Positions 1 to 9,229 are shown, numbered from the stretch's first letter. The stretch is 64,000 nucleotides of DNA from CAIQPS01 sp963843455 (GCA_963843455.1 CAWJKE010000015.1:210034-274033), one strand, 5' to 3'. Program-made: numbers and translations. The notes: a model not told the origin generated them from the sequence alone.

Positions 1-375
1 CCGCTGTGGATGAACGCTGCCGACGCCGACGCTCGGGGTATCAAGCACGGCGACGTGGTTTCGATCTACAACGAGCGGGGGACGGTCCTGGCGGGCGCAT
101 ACGTGACCGAGCGCATCATCGCCGGCGCCGTGGGGATCGACCACGGAGCCAAGTACGACCCGATAGTCCCGGGCGAGATCGACCGGGGCGGGGTGATCAA
201 CACCATCGTGCCGCGCAACTGTACGTCGAAGAACACAGTAGGCATGGCGGTGTCGGGATTCTTGGTTGAGGTGGAAAAGACGGACCTGGAGTCACTTCGG
301 GCAAAGTATCCCGAGGCGTTCGCCCGGGAATGTCATGTGACGGCGGGCCCATGCATCGCAGGGATCATGGAGTGA
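1..375 (+). CDS. Molybdopterin oxidoreductase, C-terminal fragment (cut by window edge)
   Basis: The frame is open from the first base and ends at a TGA at 373-375. The residues match the C-terminal molybdopterin-dinucleotide-binding domain of the DMSO-reductase family: an Asn-Ala-Ala-Asp-Ala start of the domain, a Gly-Ile-Lys-His-Gly-Asp stretch, then the typical HGA...DRGG...SKNTVGMA pattern near the end. The domain holds the bis-MGD cofactor, so the full protein is probably a molybdenum or tungsten oxidoreductase or hydroxytransferase. The substrate cannot be told from this piece. A nitroreductase follows after 13 bases with its own ribosome binding site, so the two may be cotranscribed. 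The catalytic and Fe-S parts lie outside the window. Confidence 0.8.
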   Translation, partial: PLWMNAADADARGIKHGDVVSIYNERGTVLAGAYVTERIIAGAVGIDHGAKYDPIVPGEIDRGGVINTIVPRNCTSKNTVGMAVSGFLVEVEKTDLESLRAKYPEAFARECHVTAGPCIAGIME

Positions 376-388
376 AAGGAACACGAGG

Positions 389-943
389 ATGAACGTCGAC
401 GAAGCGGTCATGAAGCGGAAGAGCATCCGCTCGTACCAGGACAAACAGGTTTCCGCGGATGACATCGCCAAGGTAATCGACGCCGGCCGGTGGGCTCCGA
501 ACGCCGGAGCCTACAACATGTCGGTCATCCGCAACCAGGACCTCATGCGGCGCATCAACGAGAAGACGCTCGAAGCCATGCGCGCCTCAGGCAACGACTT
601 CCTCATGGAGCGGGCGGCCCTGCCCGGGTACATGCCCCTCTACGGCGGGCCGGTGGTGATTCTTCTGTCCGGTCCCAGCGATTTGCCCATCACCCAGCTC
701 AACTGCGCCGTTTCGGTCCAGAACATGCTCCTTCAGGCCACCGAACTGGGGCTGGGCTCCTGCTTCCTCCGCTCGCCCTGCTATGCGCTCAACAATCCCG
801 CGAACGCCGCGCTGGCCCGGGAGGCCGGCATCCCCGAGGGTTCGCAGATGGAGTGCGGCCTGGTCATTGGATACATCGACGACGAGAAGAAGTTCGCGCG
901 GATGGAGCGCGAGCCGAGGGGAACCGTCACCTACATCGACTGA
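389..943 (+). CDS. Nitroreductase family protein
   Basis: A 184-residue protein of the FMN-dependent nitroreductase fold. The N-terminus carries the family signature of a basic RKSIRSY segment (FMN phosphate contact) and the AGRWAPNAGAYN segment near residue 35. A GLGSCFLRSP segment in the second half matches the usual Gly-rich region. Length is typical for a short single-domain member. An AAGGAACACGAGG sequence precedes the ATG. It follows the molybdopterin oxidoreductase closely. The substrate is not predictable; such enzymes reduce nitro groups, quinones or flavins with NAD(P)H. Two further, dissimilar nitroreductases lie in this window at 23340-23960 and 56505-57191. Confidence 0.88.
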   Translation: MNVDEAVMKRKSIRSYQDKQVSADDIAKVIDAGRWAPNAGAYNMSVIRNQDLMRRINEKTLEAMRASGNDFLMERAALPGYMPLYGGPVVILLSGPSDLPITQLNCAVSVQNMLLQATELGLGSCFLRSPCYALNNPANAALAREAGIPEGSQMECGLVIGYIDDEKKFARMEREPRGTVTYID

Positions 944-1008
944 ACGCGGACGCGCGCCGCGGCGCCAAGGCGCGGCGCGCCAAGACCCCAGCAAGGAGGT
1001 AGCCGGCC

Positions 1009-1536
1009 GTGGACGACCACGTGGAAAGATTGCTCGCGGGGCTGGGCGGGGGCGACGGCGTGGCGAGAAAGCGGGCGAGGGAGACTCTTGTGCTGACCGG
1101 CGATCCCGCCGTACCTAGCCTGCAGGCCTTGCTCTCGAGCGCCGACAAGGGCACGCGCTGGCAGGGGGCCAAAGCGCTAGGCGCAGTAGTCGACCCGGGC
1201 AGCATCGACCTCCTTGTACAGCTCTTGGACGACCCTGAATCCGACATACGCTGGCTCGCGGCGACCGGCCTGATCGCGCTCGGGCCTCGCTCCGTGAGGC
1301 CGGTCCTTCGGTCGCTCACCGATCCGGCAGTTCCGCGGGGGCACCGGGAGATGAGCCACCGGGTCCTCGTGGAGCTCGCGAAGGACAACGGCGCACTGGC
1401 CGAGATCGTGGGACCGGTGGTGGAGATGCTTGGTCGGAACGATACCGGTGTCATCGTCGCCACAGCCGCCCGGGCGCTCAGCGACCTCGACAAAGTGACG
1501 GGCCGGCCGCCCCAGCCTGACGCCACCCCTGCCTGA
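1009..1536 (+). CDS. HEAT-repeat protein
   Basis: A 175-residue protein starting at GTG behind a strong AAGGAGG ribosome binding site. It is built of helical repeats of about 30 residues: GDPAVPSLQALLSS, then WQGAKALGAV, then DIRWLAATGLIALG, then VIVATAARALSDL. This is the HEAT/PBS-lyase-like pattern, a protein-protein interaction scaffold. There is no signal peptide and no catalytic motif. It lies 65 bases behind the nitroreductase on the same strand, so it may belong to the same transcript, but its partner is unknown. Confidence 0.78.
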   Translation: MDDHVERLLAGLGGGDGVARKRARETLVLTGDPAVPSLQALLSSADKGTRWQGAKALGAVVDPGSIDLLVQLLDDPESDIRWLAATGLIALGPRSVRPVLRSLTDPAVPRGHREMSHRVLVELAKDNGALAEIVGPVVEMLGRNDTGVIVATAARALSDLDKVTGRPPQPDATPA

Positions 1537-1547
1537 CGCCGGTCCCG

Positions 1548-2096
1548 CTACAGGCAGCTGAACAGCGCCGCGCGGCTCAAGCCGACGCGAGGACGGGAGA
1601 CGGTGGCAAAGCCGGTCCCGAGGACGAGGTTCACCGCGTCGGCGAACCCGGCTTTCGACACATGACCCTTCGGCTCGACCAGCAGGAACCTGCCTGCGTC
1701 CTTCAGGGAGTCGCGCACCTGCCGCAGAAACGCGGGCTTGTCGGGTACCTCGTGCAGCATCCAGAAGGCAATCGCGAAATCGGCGGGCCCCAGGACGCCG
1801 AGACCATCGGAGTCTGATAGATGCAACAGGATCCGGGGGAGTAGACCCGCCCTCTCGGCTCGCGCCCGCAGCCTGTCGAGCATCTCTTGCTGCACGTCCA
1901 CGGCGATGACCGAACCGGTCCTACCCACCATTTCGGCCAGCGGCAGCGTGAAGTAGCCCGGTCCGCAGCCGAAGTCGATGGCCACGTCGCCCTCGTTGAT
2001 CAGCCCCCCGAGGATGCGCTGGGGATTGTTGAACAGTCTGCGAACCGGGTTCGTGAGCCAACCCGCGTGCTCCGCCGGACACACATGTTCCTCCAA
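1548..2096 (-). CDS. Class I SAM-dependent methyltransferase
   Basis: A Rossmann-type methyltransferase. Motif I is DFGCGPGYFTLPLA (SAM binding), followed by the acidic VIAVDV strand, a DFAIAFWMLHEV motif IV-like segment and LLVEPKGH. The N-terminus with HVCP, then NPVRRLFNNPQRILG, matches a family of small UbiE-like methyltransferases. I chose the TTG at 2096 because a GGAGGT box lies six bases before it; an ATG at 2168 would add 24 residues. The resulting protein has 182 residues. The substrate is unknown. It is divergent from the lipoprotein gene at 2236 and convergent with the HEAT-repeat gene. Confidence 0.82.
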   Translation of the reverse strand: MEEHVCPAEHAGWLTNPVRRLFNNPQRILGGLINEGDVAIDFGCGPGYFTLPLAEMVGRTGSVIAVDVQQEMLDRLRARAERAGLLPRILLHLSDSDGLGVLGPADFAIAFWMLHEVPDKPAFLRQVRDSLKDAGRFLLVEPKGHVSKAGFADAVNLVLGTGFATVSRPRVGLSRAALFSCL

Positions 2097-2235
2097 TATG
2101 CACCTCCCCAGGAGCAAATCGTGCCCCAGCATAGACCATTTCTTGACGCTGGGCTTACATGGTCCCATCTATGCTCGATTGTGGCTGGGCAGCGAGCGCA
2201 CGGAAACGATCGCAGGAGCAACGGAGGACGTAGCC

Positions 2236-3000
2236 ATGGTTCGATCTAGCAGGAACGGCATCTGGGTCCTCACAGGCGTGGTCCTGTTAGTGATGGCAAT
2301 TGCTGCGTCTGCAAGCGGGTGCGCTTCGAGCGCCACGACAGACTCCTCCTCGAGCGCGACCACCACGGTGGCCGGCCAGGCCGGCCCCCCAAGCGGCACC
2401 CCAGGCGGACCTCCGTCGACGACAGGCAGGCCTGCGACGTCGCAGACGGGCGGGACTAGCACGACGACGCCCGCAGCCACCTCCTCCGGCACCGACTCGT
2501 CCTCGACCACCCAGGCTCCGATGACAACCACGAGCCTCGCCAAAGGGAGCTACTCCGATGGCATCTACCTGGTCGGCACCGACATCGCCTCAGGTCTTTA
2601 CCACGGCACGGTGAACGGAGGCAAGGGGCACTGGGAGATCTCGAGCGACGCGAACGGGGGCAAGTTCGTGGCGAGCGGCGACCCGACAGGCCCGTTCTAC
2701 GTCAAGGTCGCCTACGGGCAGTATCTCAAGCTCAGCAGCGTGGTCATAAAGAAGGCGAGCACCACGGCCTCCGACCCGCTTGCCACGAGCAAGATCACCG
2801 ATGGGACCTACCGCGTGGGCTATGACATCGGCGCAGGTTGGTACAACGGGACCTTGAACGGCGGCCTGGGCTACTGGGAGATCTCCAGCGACGCGAACGG
2901 CCAGACCCTTGTCGCCAACGAGTATCCGATCAGCCCCTTCGAGCTGAAGGTCAAGGATGGGCAGTACCTCACGCTCAGGGGCGTGACCGTCTCGCAGTGA
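2236..3000 (+). CDS. Secreted lipoprotein with two tandem beta-rich repeats
   Basis: A 254-residue protein with a lipoprotein signal: basic start, hydrophobic stretch and the lipobox ASGC around residue 30. A Ser/Thr/Pro/Gly-rich linker of about 70 residues follows. The rest consists of two copies of a roughly 70-residue unit, one starting GIYLVGTDIASGLYHGT and the other TYRVGYDIGAGWYNGT. Both contain the identical core WEISSDANG. The ATG at 2236 is preceded by a GGAGG box. The repeat resembles short extracellular domains in actinobacterial lipoproteins of unknown function; I cannot name a ligand. It probably sits on the outer face of the membrane. Confidence 0.8.
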   Translation: MVRSSRNGIWVLTGVVLLVMAIAASASGCASSATTDSSSSATTTVAGQAGPPSGTPGGPPSTTGRPATSQTGGTSTTTPAATSSGTDSSSTTQAPMTTTSLAKGSYSDGIYLVGTDIASGLYHGTVNGGKGHWEISSDANGGKFVASGDPTGPFYVKVAYGQYLKLSSVVIKKASTTASDPLATSKITDGTYRVGYDIGAGWYNGTLNGGLGYWEISSDANGQTLVANEYPISPFELKVKDGQYLTLRGVTVSQ

Positions 3001-3179
3001 CACCCGGCCACAAGGGTAGCGGCAGGATCGCACATCGGACCCTTGAGCGATCGCGGAATGGGTAGGGTTGGGTACCTGAGTCATGTCCACGGCCGAGGCA
3101 GGACCGCAGGCACTTGACGCTGGCTCGGGGCCCCGAAACCCGGCCTCGCGGCGAGACGTCGTTTCGATGATCCTCGCGG

Positions 3180-4020
3180 CTAGAACGCTCTTCGCGCAGG
3201 CTGGCCCCAAGACGTCTGCTTGCGCAGATAATCGATGAGACCCATGCATCGCCAGAAACTGTGTAGTTGCCGGTAGCCAAAGCCCTCCAGCAGAGCGTAC
3301 GCGGAGAGAATCAACGTATCGCGCATCCCCGTGTACCTGCGGAATGCTCTGGCCTCGAGAAGCAGGGCCGACGCCGACATGATGGTTCCCAACAGGATCG
3401 AGCAAGCCGTGATGGCGAGCCCCATTTGCCAACTGATTGCGTGGCTGGCGATAGCCAGGACGACGAAGATGTATCCGAACATTTCTATGACCGGGCTAAG
3501 CAGTTCGCAAAGAGCGAAGAAAGGATAGCCGACGATGCCCACCCCTCCATACCTTGGGTTGAGACAAAGTTGCCTGTTCTTGACCAGACTGTCAGCCAGC
3601 CCCCGGTGCCACCGCCGCCTCTGCCTACTGAGGCTTTTCACATCTTCTGGAACCTGTGTCCAGCAGATGGGGTCCGGAAGGAAGACTATTCGATAAGGCT
3701 TCTTCTTCTCGGCGAAGACCCGGTGCATGCGCAGCACCAGCTCCATATCCTCGCCCACGGTGTCGCTACGATAGCCCCCCACCTCGACCAGCGCGGTCCG
3801 CCGGAAGATGGCGAAGGCTCCCGAGACGATCATGAGGCTGTTCAAGCGCGACCAGCCGATGCGGCCGAAAAGAAAGGCCCGCAGGTACTCGATCGTCTGG
3901 AACCTGGCGAGCCCACTTCTGGCCAGTCTGACCTGCTTCACTTCGCCGTTCCCGATATCGCAGCCGTTTGAAGGCATTACCACTCCCCCCACGGCGACCA
4001 CACGGTCTCTTCGCCCCGGC
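3180..4020 (-). pseudogene. Glycosyltransferase family 2 remnant (C-terminal half only)
   Basis: About 270 residues align with the C-terminal part of processive, membrane-bound GT2 enzymes. The acceptor-site GED motif (VGEDMEL) and the QRRRW motif are both present, followed by four hydrophobic segments and a C-terminus rich in basic residues. The N-terminal 150-200 residues with the nucleotide-binding and first DxD motifs are absent: homology begins abruptly at VVAVGG near 4010 and the sequence upstream belongs to something else. The gene therefore lacks its donor-binding half and should be inactive. It faces the glycosidase-like remnant at 4090-4799, and in relatives these two families are often neighbours, so both may derive from one broken locus. 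Confidence 0.72.
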
Positions 4021-4089
4021 GGTTCGTGACGGGTTCAAGCAAGAGATAGGCGATGCGGTCGCGGCCGTTCATGGCGGTCTGCAAAGACC

Positions 4090-4799
4090 GGCGCAGGCAG
4101 GAAGGGCTTCGGGTGACTGGACCGCCGACGCAAGCCCCTGGCTGTACGCCTATTCTCTCGGAATAGAGTGGGACCCGAACGCCACCGCGGCTTCCGATCT
4201 CAAGAACGCCGCTCATCCGGGCTATCAGGGCACGTATTTCTCATCAAAACCCGGTGCCACCCCAACGGAGATATGGCTCGGGGAGATGCTCGATCATGCT
4301 GCGGGCGAGGAGGCGATGCGTGGGATAAGTGTTCCTCTCACATTCACCAATTGGCTGACCACCGATCCCTTGCGCCACCCGGAGGAGCCACTGGGTGCCG
4401 AGGATCTGGTAGGCATCGACGCTAACCACATCGCCGTTTCGCCCGGCTGGCCTGCCGGCTACTTCGCGAGTTACCACGTCTATCCGTATTACCCGGAATT
4501 CCAGAGGTACGAGCCCGGCCTCCAAAGTACACAATACGCCGGCCAGGCCGATCCTTACGCTGGCTACCTGTCGGCGCTTAGGCTCCATCACGTCGGGATG
4601 CCGGTCATGGTCACCGAGTTCGGAGTTCCTTCATCGATAGGGCTGGCTCACACCGGCCCTCTCGGCCGTGACCAGGGCAACCACTCGGAGCAAGAGCAGA
4701 TGGCCATCGATGCGCAACTCCTTCGCATGATCCACCACCTCGGTTTCTCGGGCGCCTTCGTTTTTGAATGGGCCGACGAATGGTTCAAGTTCACCTGGA
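4090..4799 (+). pseudogene. Glycoside-hydrolase-like domain remnant, truncated at both ends
   Basis: A reading frame on the plus strand encodes a recognisable internal segment. It contains FTNWLTTDPLRHPEEP, DANHI, FASYHVYPYYP, VMVTEFGVPSSIG, GPLGRDQGNHSEQEQ and FEWADEWFKFTW. The EFG motif resembles the nucleophile strand of TIM-barrel glycosidases. There is no credible start: the frame runs upstream into unrelated sequence near 4040. At the 3' end the homology stops at the FTW motif, where the frame enters the terminator of the RRM gene. The piece looks like a deletion product, found beside the half glycosyltransferase gene. I see no sign that it is expressed. Confidence 0.62.
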
Positions 4800-4806
4800 G
4801 AAATGG

Positions 4807-4832
4807 AAACGCCGGCCCGAAGGCCGGCGTTT
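4807..4832 (-). terminator. Intrinsic terminator of the RRM gene
   Basis: An 11-bp perfect inverted repeat with a four-base loop. Read on the minus strand the loop is TTCG closed by a C-G pair, an extra-stable tetraloop. It begins 27 bases after the stop codon of the RRM gene. A short T run is included in the 3' arm, with no long U tract after it. Confidence 0.75.
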
Positions 4833-4859
4833 CGTCAGTGCGCTTTGTGGCGCGACGAT

Positions 4860-5189
4860 CTAGTAGCGGTTGCCGCCGCCGTAGCCGCCGCCACCGTAGC
4901 CGCCGCCACCGTAGCCGCCGGAGCGCGGCGGTTTGGGCGCCTGCTCCTTGGCCACGTCGACCTTGAGAGCGCGGCCGTCGAGCTGAGTGCCGTCGAGCGC
5001 GGCTTTGGCCTTCTGGGCTTCCTCGGCCGATCCCATCTCCACGAAGCCGAAGCCCTTGGGGCGCCCGGAATCGCGGTCGGTGATCAGGTTGACCGAAGCC
5101 ACTTCGCCGTGAGCTTCGAACGCAGTCCTGATGCTCGCTTCGGACGTGTCGTAGCTCAGGTTGCCCACGTACAGTTTTGCAGAATTCAC
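4860..5189 (-). CDS. RRM-domain RNA-binding protein with Gly-rich tail
   Basis: A 109-residue protein with one RNA recognition motif. RNP2 is LYVGNLS near residue 5 and RNP1 is KGFGFVEM near residue 45. The tail is a repeat of GGYGGG ending in NRY. This is the architecture of the small glycine-rich, often cold-induced RNA-binding proteins of bacteria. I placed the start at the GTG at 5189 because a GGAGG box lies five bases before it and the protein then opens with MNSAKLYVGNL, the usual family start. An upstream ATG would add residues without homology. It is a single-gene transcript with its own terminator at 4807-4832. Confidence 0.9.
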   Translation of the reverse strand: MNSAKLYVGNLSYDTSEASIRTAFEAHGEVASVNLITDRDSGRPKGFGFVEMGSAEEAQKAKAALDGTQLDGRALKVDVAKEQAPKPPRSGGYGGGGYGGGGYGGGNRY

Positions 5190-5407
5190 TACAGCCTCCA
5201 TGAACGGAGTTACATTGCGACAGTCGAGAGGGAAAAGACTGGAGGACTGAGCGAAGAGGCTGAGAGACTCGGCGCTTGGCCTGAAGCAGATACCTAACGA
5301 ATGCTTGACCGCAGTATAGCATGGCGCCGGCATGGTGCCGACCCCCGCGTCCGTGATAGAGTGTTTGTTCGATTCCGCCGCATCGCCACGAGAAGAAGGG
5401 AACCGCA

Positions 5408-5680
5408 GTGAGGAGCAAGAGGGAGGTACGCTATGTCGTCTCCCGCCTCAAAGACCCGGCCGATCTCGAAGGCGAGCGCGTACCTATCGGTTGGTACCCT
5501 TACCTTGATCTGGCCAAGCACCACGCGGACCGGGTGGGCCCTGGTACCTTCGTCGACGCCGAGGGTGGCACCTACTACTTTGACGGTCCCTACGGGCGGC
5601 GCACTCTGTGGCAGGTGGAGTGGACCAACCGTGATCTCTACCAGGGTAAGAGCAAGAGAATCGCGCTGCCCGAGGTCTAG
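5408..5680 (+). CDS. Small conserved-looking protein of unknown function
   Basis: A 90-residue soluble protein starting at GTG behind AAGGGAACCGC. It is rich in aromatic and charged residues (GWYPYLDLAKHHADR, TYYFDGPYGRR, WQVEWTNRDLYQGK) and has no membrane segment or signal. I do not recognise a family. It is divergent from the RRM gene and convergent with the radical SAM gene, so it stands alone. The codon use is like that of its neighbours, which supports a real gene. Confidence 0.6.
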   Translation: MRSKREVRYVVSRLKDPADLEGERVPIGWYPYLDLAKHHADRVGPGTFVDAEGGTYYFDGPYGRRTLWQVEWTNRDLYQGKSKRIALPEV

Positions 5681-5734
5681 CAGGCTGCCGCCCAGTGCGT
5701 TCCGGCGGCCGAGGCTTCGTTGTTCAGCAGCCTC

Positions 5735-7231
5735 TTAGGACTGACCGAAGAACCAGGCCGTCCGCATCTTGAGCACCGCCACCACCTGACGCGCCTGCTG
5801 GGTAAGGCTGTCCCACCGCTCCACCAGATTCCCCTGAGGCTCCATCGACGGCAGTTCCCCAGTCATCCCGCCCTCAGCCGGCCACAGTGCCTGGTGAACC
5901 TCCGCGAACCGCCTCGAGTTCCTACGCGACGTGAGGTTGCTCATGAGGCCGTACACCGGATTGCGCCCGGCCAACAGGGTCTGACCGAGCCGGGCTCCGA
6001 TGTTCAACGGGGAGAAGAACGTACCGTTACACTCCGTCATCTCTCGTATGATCTGGTCCGTTGTGAGGTGTTTGTACCGGGCGACCGGATAGTTGAGCGT
6101 GTAGAACTTCCAGTCGTCAGGGAAGGAGTTCATCACGATCCTTCCCTCCGCCTCCAACTGCTTCCATAGGCGGGTCCCGGGCAGTGGGGTCAGAAAGAGC
6201 ACGTTTATGTTGTCCACCCCATACCGGCCGGCCGCTTCGGCGATCATCCTGCCCACTCCAGGGCGATCCGAATCCAGCCCCATGATGAACGAGCCCACCA
6301 CCAGTATATTGTGGCGGTGGATCCGCTCTATGGCGGCGGGGATATCGCGGTGGGAAAGCATGGCCGCCTTCGTGCCAAGCTCGGCGGCGTCCTCTGGATG
6401 CGCCGATTCGAACCCTATGAAGAGCCCTGCGCAGCCGGCCTTCCTAGCCAGGTCGAGCAATTCTTCGTCGTCGGCGAAGTTGACGGTCGTCTGGCCGACC
6501 CAGGATTTGCCGGTGCCGGCCTCCGCCAGGGCGCGGAAGAGTTCCTTGGCTCGCTCGATGTGCTGCGGCATACGGCCGATGAGGTTGTCGTCGACGATGA
6601 GCACCCGGGATTCGGGGATGGCCTTGAACTCCTCCACGACCTCGGCGACCGGCCGTTGCCGGTAGCGTGCGCCGTTGAACTCGGTGACGCTGCAGAAAGC
6701 GCAGTTGAGCGAGCATCCGCGGGTGGTCTGGATGGAGCCGAACGCGTATCCGTGTCCGAGCAGGTCGTGACGGGCGGGGACGATCTGGTCCATGCGCGCC
6801 CGGCCGCCGTCATAGCGCTCCTTCAGGCCGCCGCCCCGGACATCCTCGAGCACTTGGGCCCAAACCGGTTCCGCTTCCCCGGTGACGACCGAGTCGACAT
6901 GCCGGCTCGCCTCTTCCAGGCGCATGGTCGCGTGGATGCCCCCCATGACCACGGGGACACCCTGAGCGCGGAATCGCCCGGCTATCTCGTAGGCTCTGGA
7001 TGACTGGGACGTGAACGCAGTGAGGCCGACGAGATCGGGGCGCGGCAGCGAATCGTAGTCGATCGGGGCCAGGTTCTCATCGAGGACGGAGACATCCCAA
7101 CCGGGCGGGGTGAGACCGGCGAGCACCAGAAGGCTAAGGGGTTTCCAGAGCCGGAACCGGTTCCAATACCTGCTGCGACTGAAGGACATGCTGACGAGCG
7201 GATTGGATGGATTCACCAAGTAGAGAAGCAT
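5735..7231 (-). CDS. Cobalamin-binding-domain radical SAM protein
   Basis: A 498-residue protein. Residues 1-140 form a B12-binding-like Rossmann domain (VVMGGIHATM, VVTGEAEPVW). The radical SAM core follows, with the Fe4S4 motif CSLNCAFC near residue 175 after a TTRG segment, the IVDDNLIG strand and the FIGFE segment. The C-terminal 100 residues carry no known motif. This is the BchE/P-methyltransferase-like class, which methylates or rearranges unactivated carbons in cofactors, lipids or natural products. The substrate is not predictable, and no obvious biosynthetic partner lies nearby. Confidence 0.88.
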   Translation of the reverse strand: MLLYLVNPSNPLVSMSFSRSRYWNRFRLWKPLSLLVLAGLTPPGWDVSVLDENLAPIDYDSLPRPDLVGLTAFTSQSSRAYEIAGRFRAQGVPVVMGGIHATMRLEEASRHVDSVVTGEAEPVWAQVLEDVRGGGLKERYDGGRARMDQIVPARHDLLGHGYAFGSIQTTRGCSLNCAFCSVTEFNGARYRQRPVAEVVEEFKAIPESRVLIVDDNLIGRMPQHIERAKELFRALAEAGTGKSWVGQTTVNFADDEELLDLARKAGCAGLFIGFESAHPEDAAELGTKAAMLSHRDIPAAIERIHRHNILVVGSFIMGLDSDRPGVGRMIAEAAGRYGVDNINVLFLTPLPGTRLWKQLEAEGRIVMNSFPDDWKFYTLNYPVARYKHLTTDQIIREMTECNGTFFSPLNIGARLGQTLLAGRNPVYGLMSNLTSRRNSRRFAEVHQALWPAEGGMTGELPSMEPQGNLVERWDSLTQQARQVVAVLKMRTAWFFGQS

Positions 7232-7423
7232 TCTGTCTCCAGACCGCGATAGTAGAGAGGCATGGACCAGGAGACACTGCTTGCCATTCCAGCGATGGGC
7301 TGCGCGAAGGCGATGACCAAGCCGGTCCCCTGGGGTCTGGTTCCCCTCCGCGCTCTAGCTCTAAACTGCTCGAAGCATACCACTCCGCCAGCCCCGGGCC
7401 GTTTCTACGGCCGCGGCGCGCCG

Positions 7424-7708
7424 CTATTCCGCGAGAGCCGCCTCGTCTTCCGGGGTCACCGGCTGCGACTGGATATTCAACTCTTCCATGGTCTCCTGGA
7501 GATCCTGATCCTCGAGGTCCTCCGGAGGCATGCCCGTCGCCTCTTCGATCTTCTGTGCGTCCTGCTGGCTGAGTTTCACAGCCTTGGCTCCGGCGCTTGC
7601 CGCCAGCATCACGGCCCCGCCGATGACGATCCGTCTCCGCCGGACCTTGCGCCGAACACGACGCCTCATCGCCCGGCGGCCTGGACCGCCCAAACCTCCT
7701 CCGCGCAT
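7424..7708 (-). CDS. Small single-pass membrane protein
   Basis: A 94-residue protein with a strongly basic N-terminus (RRRVRRKVRRRR), one short hydrophobic segment (IVIGGAVMLAASAGA, about residues 27-41) and an acidic C-terminal helix with KIEEATGMPPEDLEDQDL. This layout is frequent in actinobacterial small membrane proteins of unknown function. A GGGAGA box precedes the ATG. The 190 bases between it and the radical SAM gene show no other gene. Confidence 0.65.
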   Translation of the reverse strand: MRGGGLGGPGRRAMRRRVRRKVRRRRIVIGGAVMLAASAGAKAVKLSQQDAQKIEEATGMPPEDLEDQDLQETMEELNIQSQPVTPEDEAALAE

Positions 7709-7866
7709 GAAAGATCTCCCTTCGGTCAGAGGGAACCGCGTATTCCTATGGATATCTTACTCTCCAGTCCGGTCTTGCCGATGGTCCGTCCCCTGTTTAC
7801 CTGTAGCCGGATTTTGGGAACACGCGCCCTAAGCCCAACGAGGGGCGAGGATCGAGAGGGGCGGCC

Positions 7867-8361
7867 ATGGAGAAAGATGCGACATCGCTCGAGGTGGTGG
7901 GTCTGCTGAACACGGCGCTGGCTCGGGAACTCCAGGTGTGCGTCCAGTACATGCTGCAGCACGCCATTGGGGCCGGCCAAGGCGCGGCGCGTCCCAGGGG
8001 AGCGCCCCCGGACGGTCAGAACAGGTTCGTTGCCAGCCATGCGCTCTATTTCCTCCCGGGAGCGACGCTCAAGAAGATCGCCATCACCGAGATGAGGCAC
8101 GCCGAGGCGATCGCCGAACGAGTGGTCCTGCTCGGGGGAGAGCCCACTACCCAGCCGGCGGCCATCACTATCGGCAGCAGCGCGAAAGAGATGCTGGAGA
8201 TCGATAAGACCGCGGAAGAAGCGGCCATCGATCTCTACACACGCATCATCGGCGTCGCCCGAAGCGCAGCAGACGACGTCACAACGCGCCTTTTCGAGAA
8301 GATCCTGGCCGACGAGCAGAAGCATCGCCGGGCGTTCGCGGATCTGCTCCGAGGCGGCTGA
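7867..8361 (+). CDS. Ferritin-like (bacterioferritin-type) protein
   Basis: A 164-residue four-helix protein. Helix A has the metal ligand Glu in ALARELQ; helix B has the paired ITEMRHAEAIAER (ExxH motif); helix C carries EEAAIDLYTRII; helix D has ILADEQKHRRAF, a second ExxH. This full di-iron ligand set supports a bacterioferritin-like ferroxidase or iron store rather than a degenerate copy. There is an unusual insertion between helices A and B rich in Gly, Pro and Arg (residues 35-50). It is convergent with the VOC gene, only two bases apart. Confidence 0.83.
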   Translation: MEKDATSLEVVGLLNTALARELQVCVQYMLQHAIGAGQGAARPRGAPPDGQNRFVASHALYFLPGATLKKIAITEMRHAEAIAERVVLLGGEPTTQPAAITIGSSAKEMLEIDKTAEEAAIDLYTRIIGVARSAADDVTTRLFEKILADEQKHRRAFADLLRGG

Positions 8362-8363
8362 CC

Positions 8364-9146
8364 TCAGGCGTTCTGTAGCGGCCGCATGAGCGCGAAGGTC
8401 GCGCCGAACGGATCGGCGAGCACCGCGAACTCCACCATGTCCGCCACCTGCATGGGCTCGGACACTACCGTTGCTCCCAACTCTCGCGCCCGAGCGACGC
8501 TTTCTTTCACGTCCGTTGTCCCGAAGTACACCAGCCAGTACGAAGGCACCTCGTCCGGGACCATCGCGGGCATGGGCATGATGCCACCCTCGCCTTGGCC
8601 GTCGACATTGACCACCCAATAGGGCATGGGCCCTGCTTCCATAGGCTGAACGTCCCAGCCCAAAAGCCTGGTGTAAAAGGCGATCGCCTTTTGCGGATCG
8701 CGCGTGCCCAGATCGTTCCAGGAGAGCGTCCCCGGCCGCATGTACTCGACCGTCTCGTCCGGACTCAGCGGCTTCCAGAACGAGACGTAGGCGCCGGTCG
8801 GATCTTGGATCACGGCCGTCCTGCCCGAGCCGGGCACGTCCATGGGAGGCATGACCACGGTGCCGCCCAGTTCGACGGCCTTGGTGACAACTGCGTCCAC
8901 GTCGTCGGTGGCGAGATAGGTGTTCCAGGCGCTCGACTGCCCCTGTGCCACCATGTCGGCCGAAAGCTGCGACATGCCGCTGACCGCGTGTCCGTCGGTA
9001 TTGAACATGCGATACACCATGCCGTTCTCAAACGGAAAATCGACGTAGCTCCACCCAAAGAGCGCCTCGTAGAACGCGCTCTGCTTCTCGAAGTCATGCG
9101 CCCAGAGATCGACCCAGTTGAACTCACCGCTCTTCGCTCGCTGCAT
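8364..9146 (-). CDS. Two-domain VOC (glyoxalase/bleomycin-resistance) protein
   Basis: A 260-residue protein of two fused VOC domains. Each begins with a FNWVDL- or SWNDLGT-type strand and has a FYEALFGW or FYTRLLGW helix, and each ends with a DPTGAYVSFWKP or DPFGATFALMRP strand. This matches the CFP-30B/hydroxylase-like VOC family common in actinobacteria, for which few substrates are known. The ATG at 9146 lies behind a GAGGAG box; a GTG at 9188 is possible. It is separated from the LCP gene by the MMPL remnant. Confidence 0.88.
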   Translation of the reverse strand: MQRAKSGEFNWVDLWAHDFEKQSAFYEALFGWSYVDFPFENGMVYRMFNTDGHAVSGMSQLSADMVAQGQSSAWNTYLATDDVDAVVTKAVELGGTVVMPPMDVPGSGRTAVIQDPTGAYVSFWKPLSPDETVEYMRPGTLSWNDLGTRDPQKAIAFYTRLLGWDVQPMEAGPMPYWVVNVDGQGEGGIMPMPAMVPDEVPSYWLVYFGTTDVKESVARARELGATVVSEPMQVADMVEFAVLADPFGATFALMRPLQNA

Positions 9147-9229
9147 GATGAATCTCCTCGCCTGCTGATTGAGTATCGTCCTGCGCACGAACTCCGATAC
9201 CCATCAGGCGGAGAATTCGAACCGCGACC

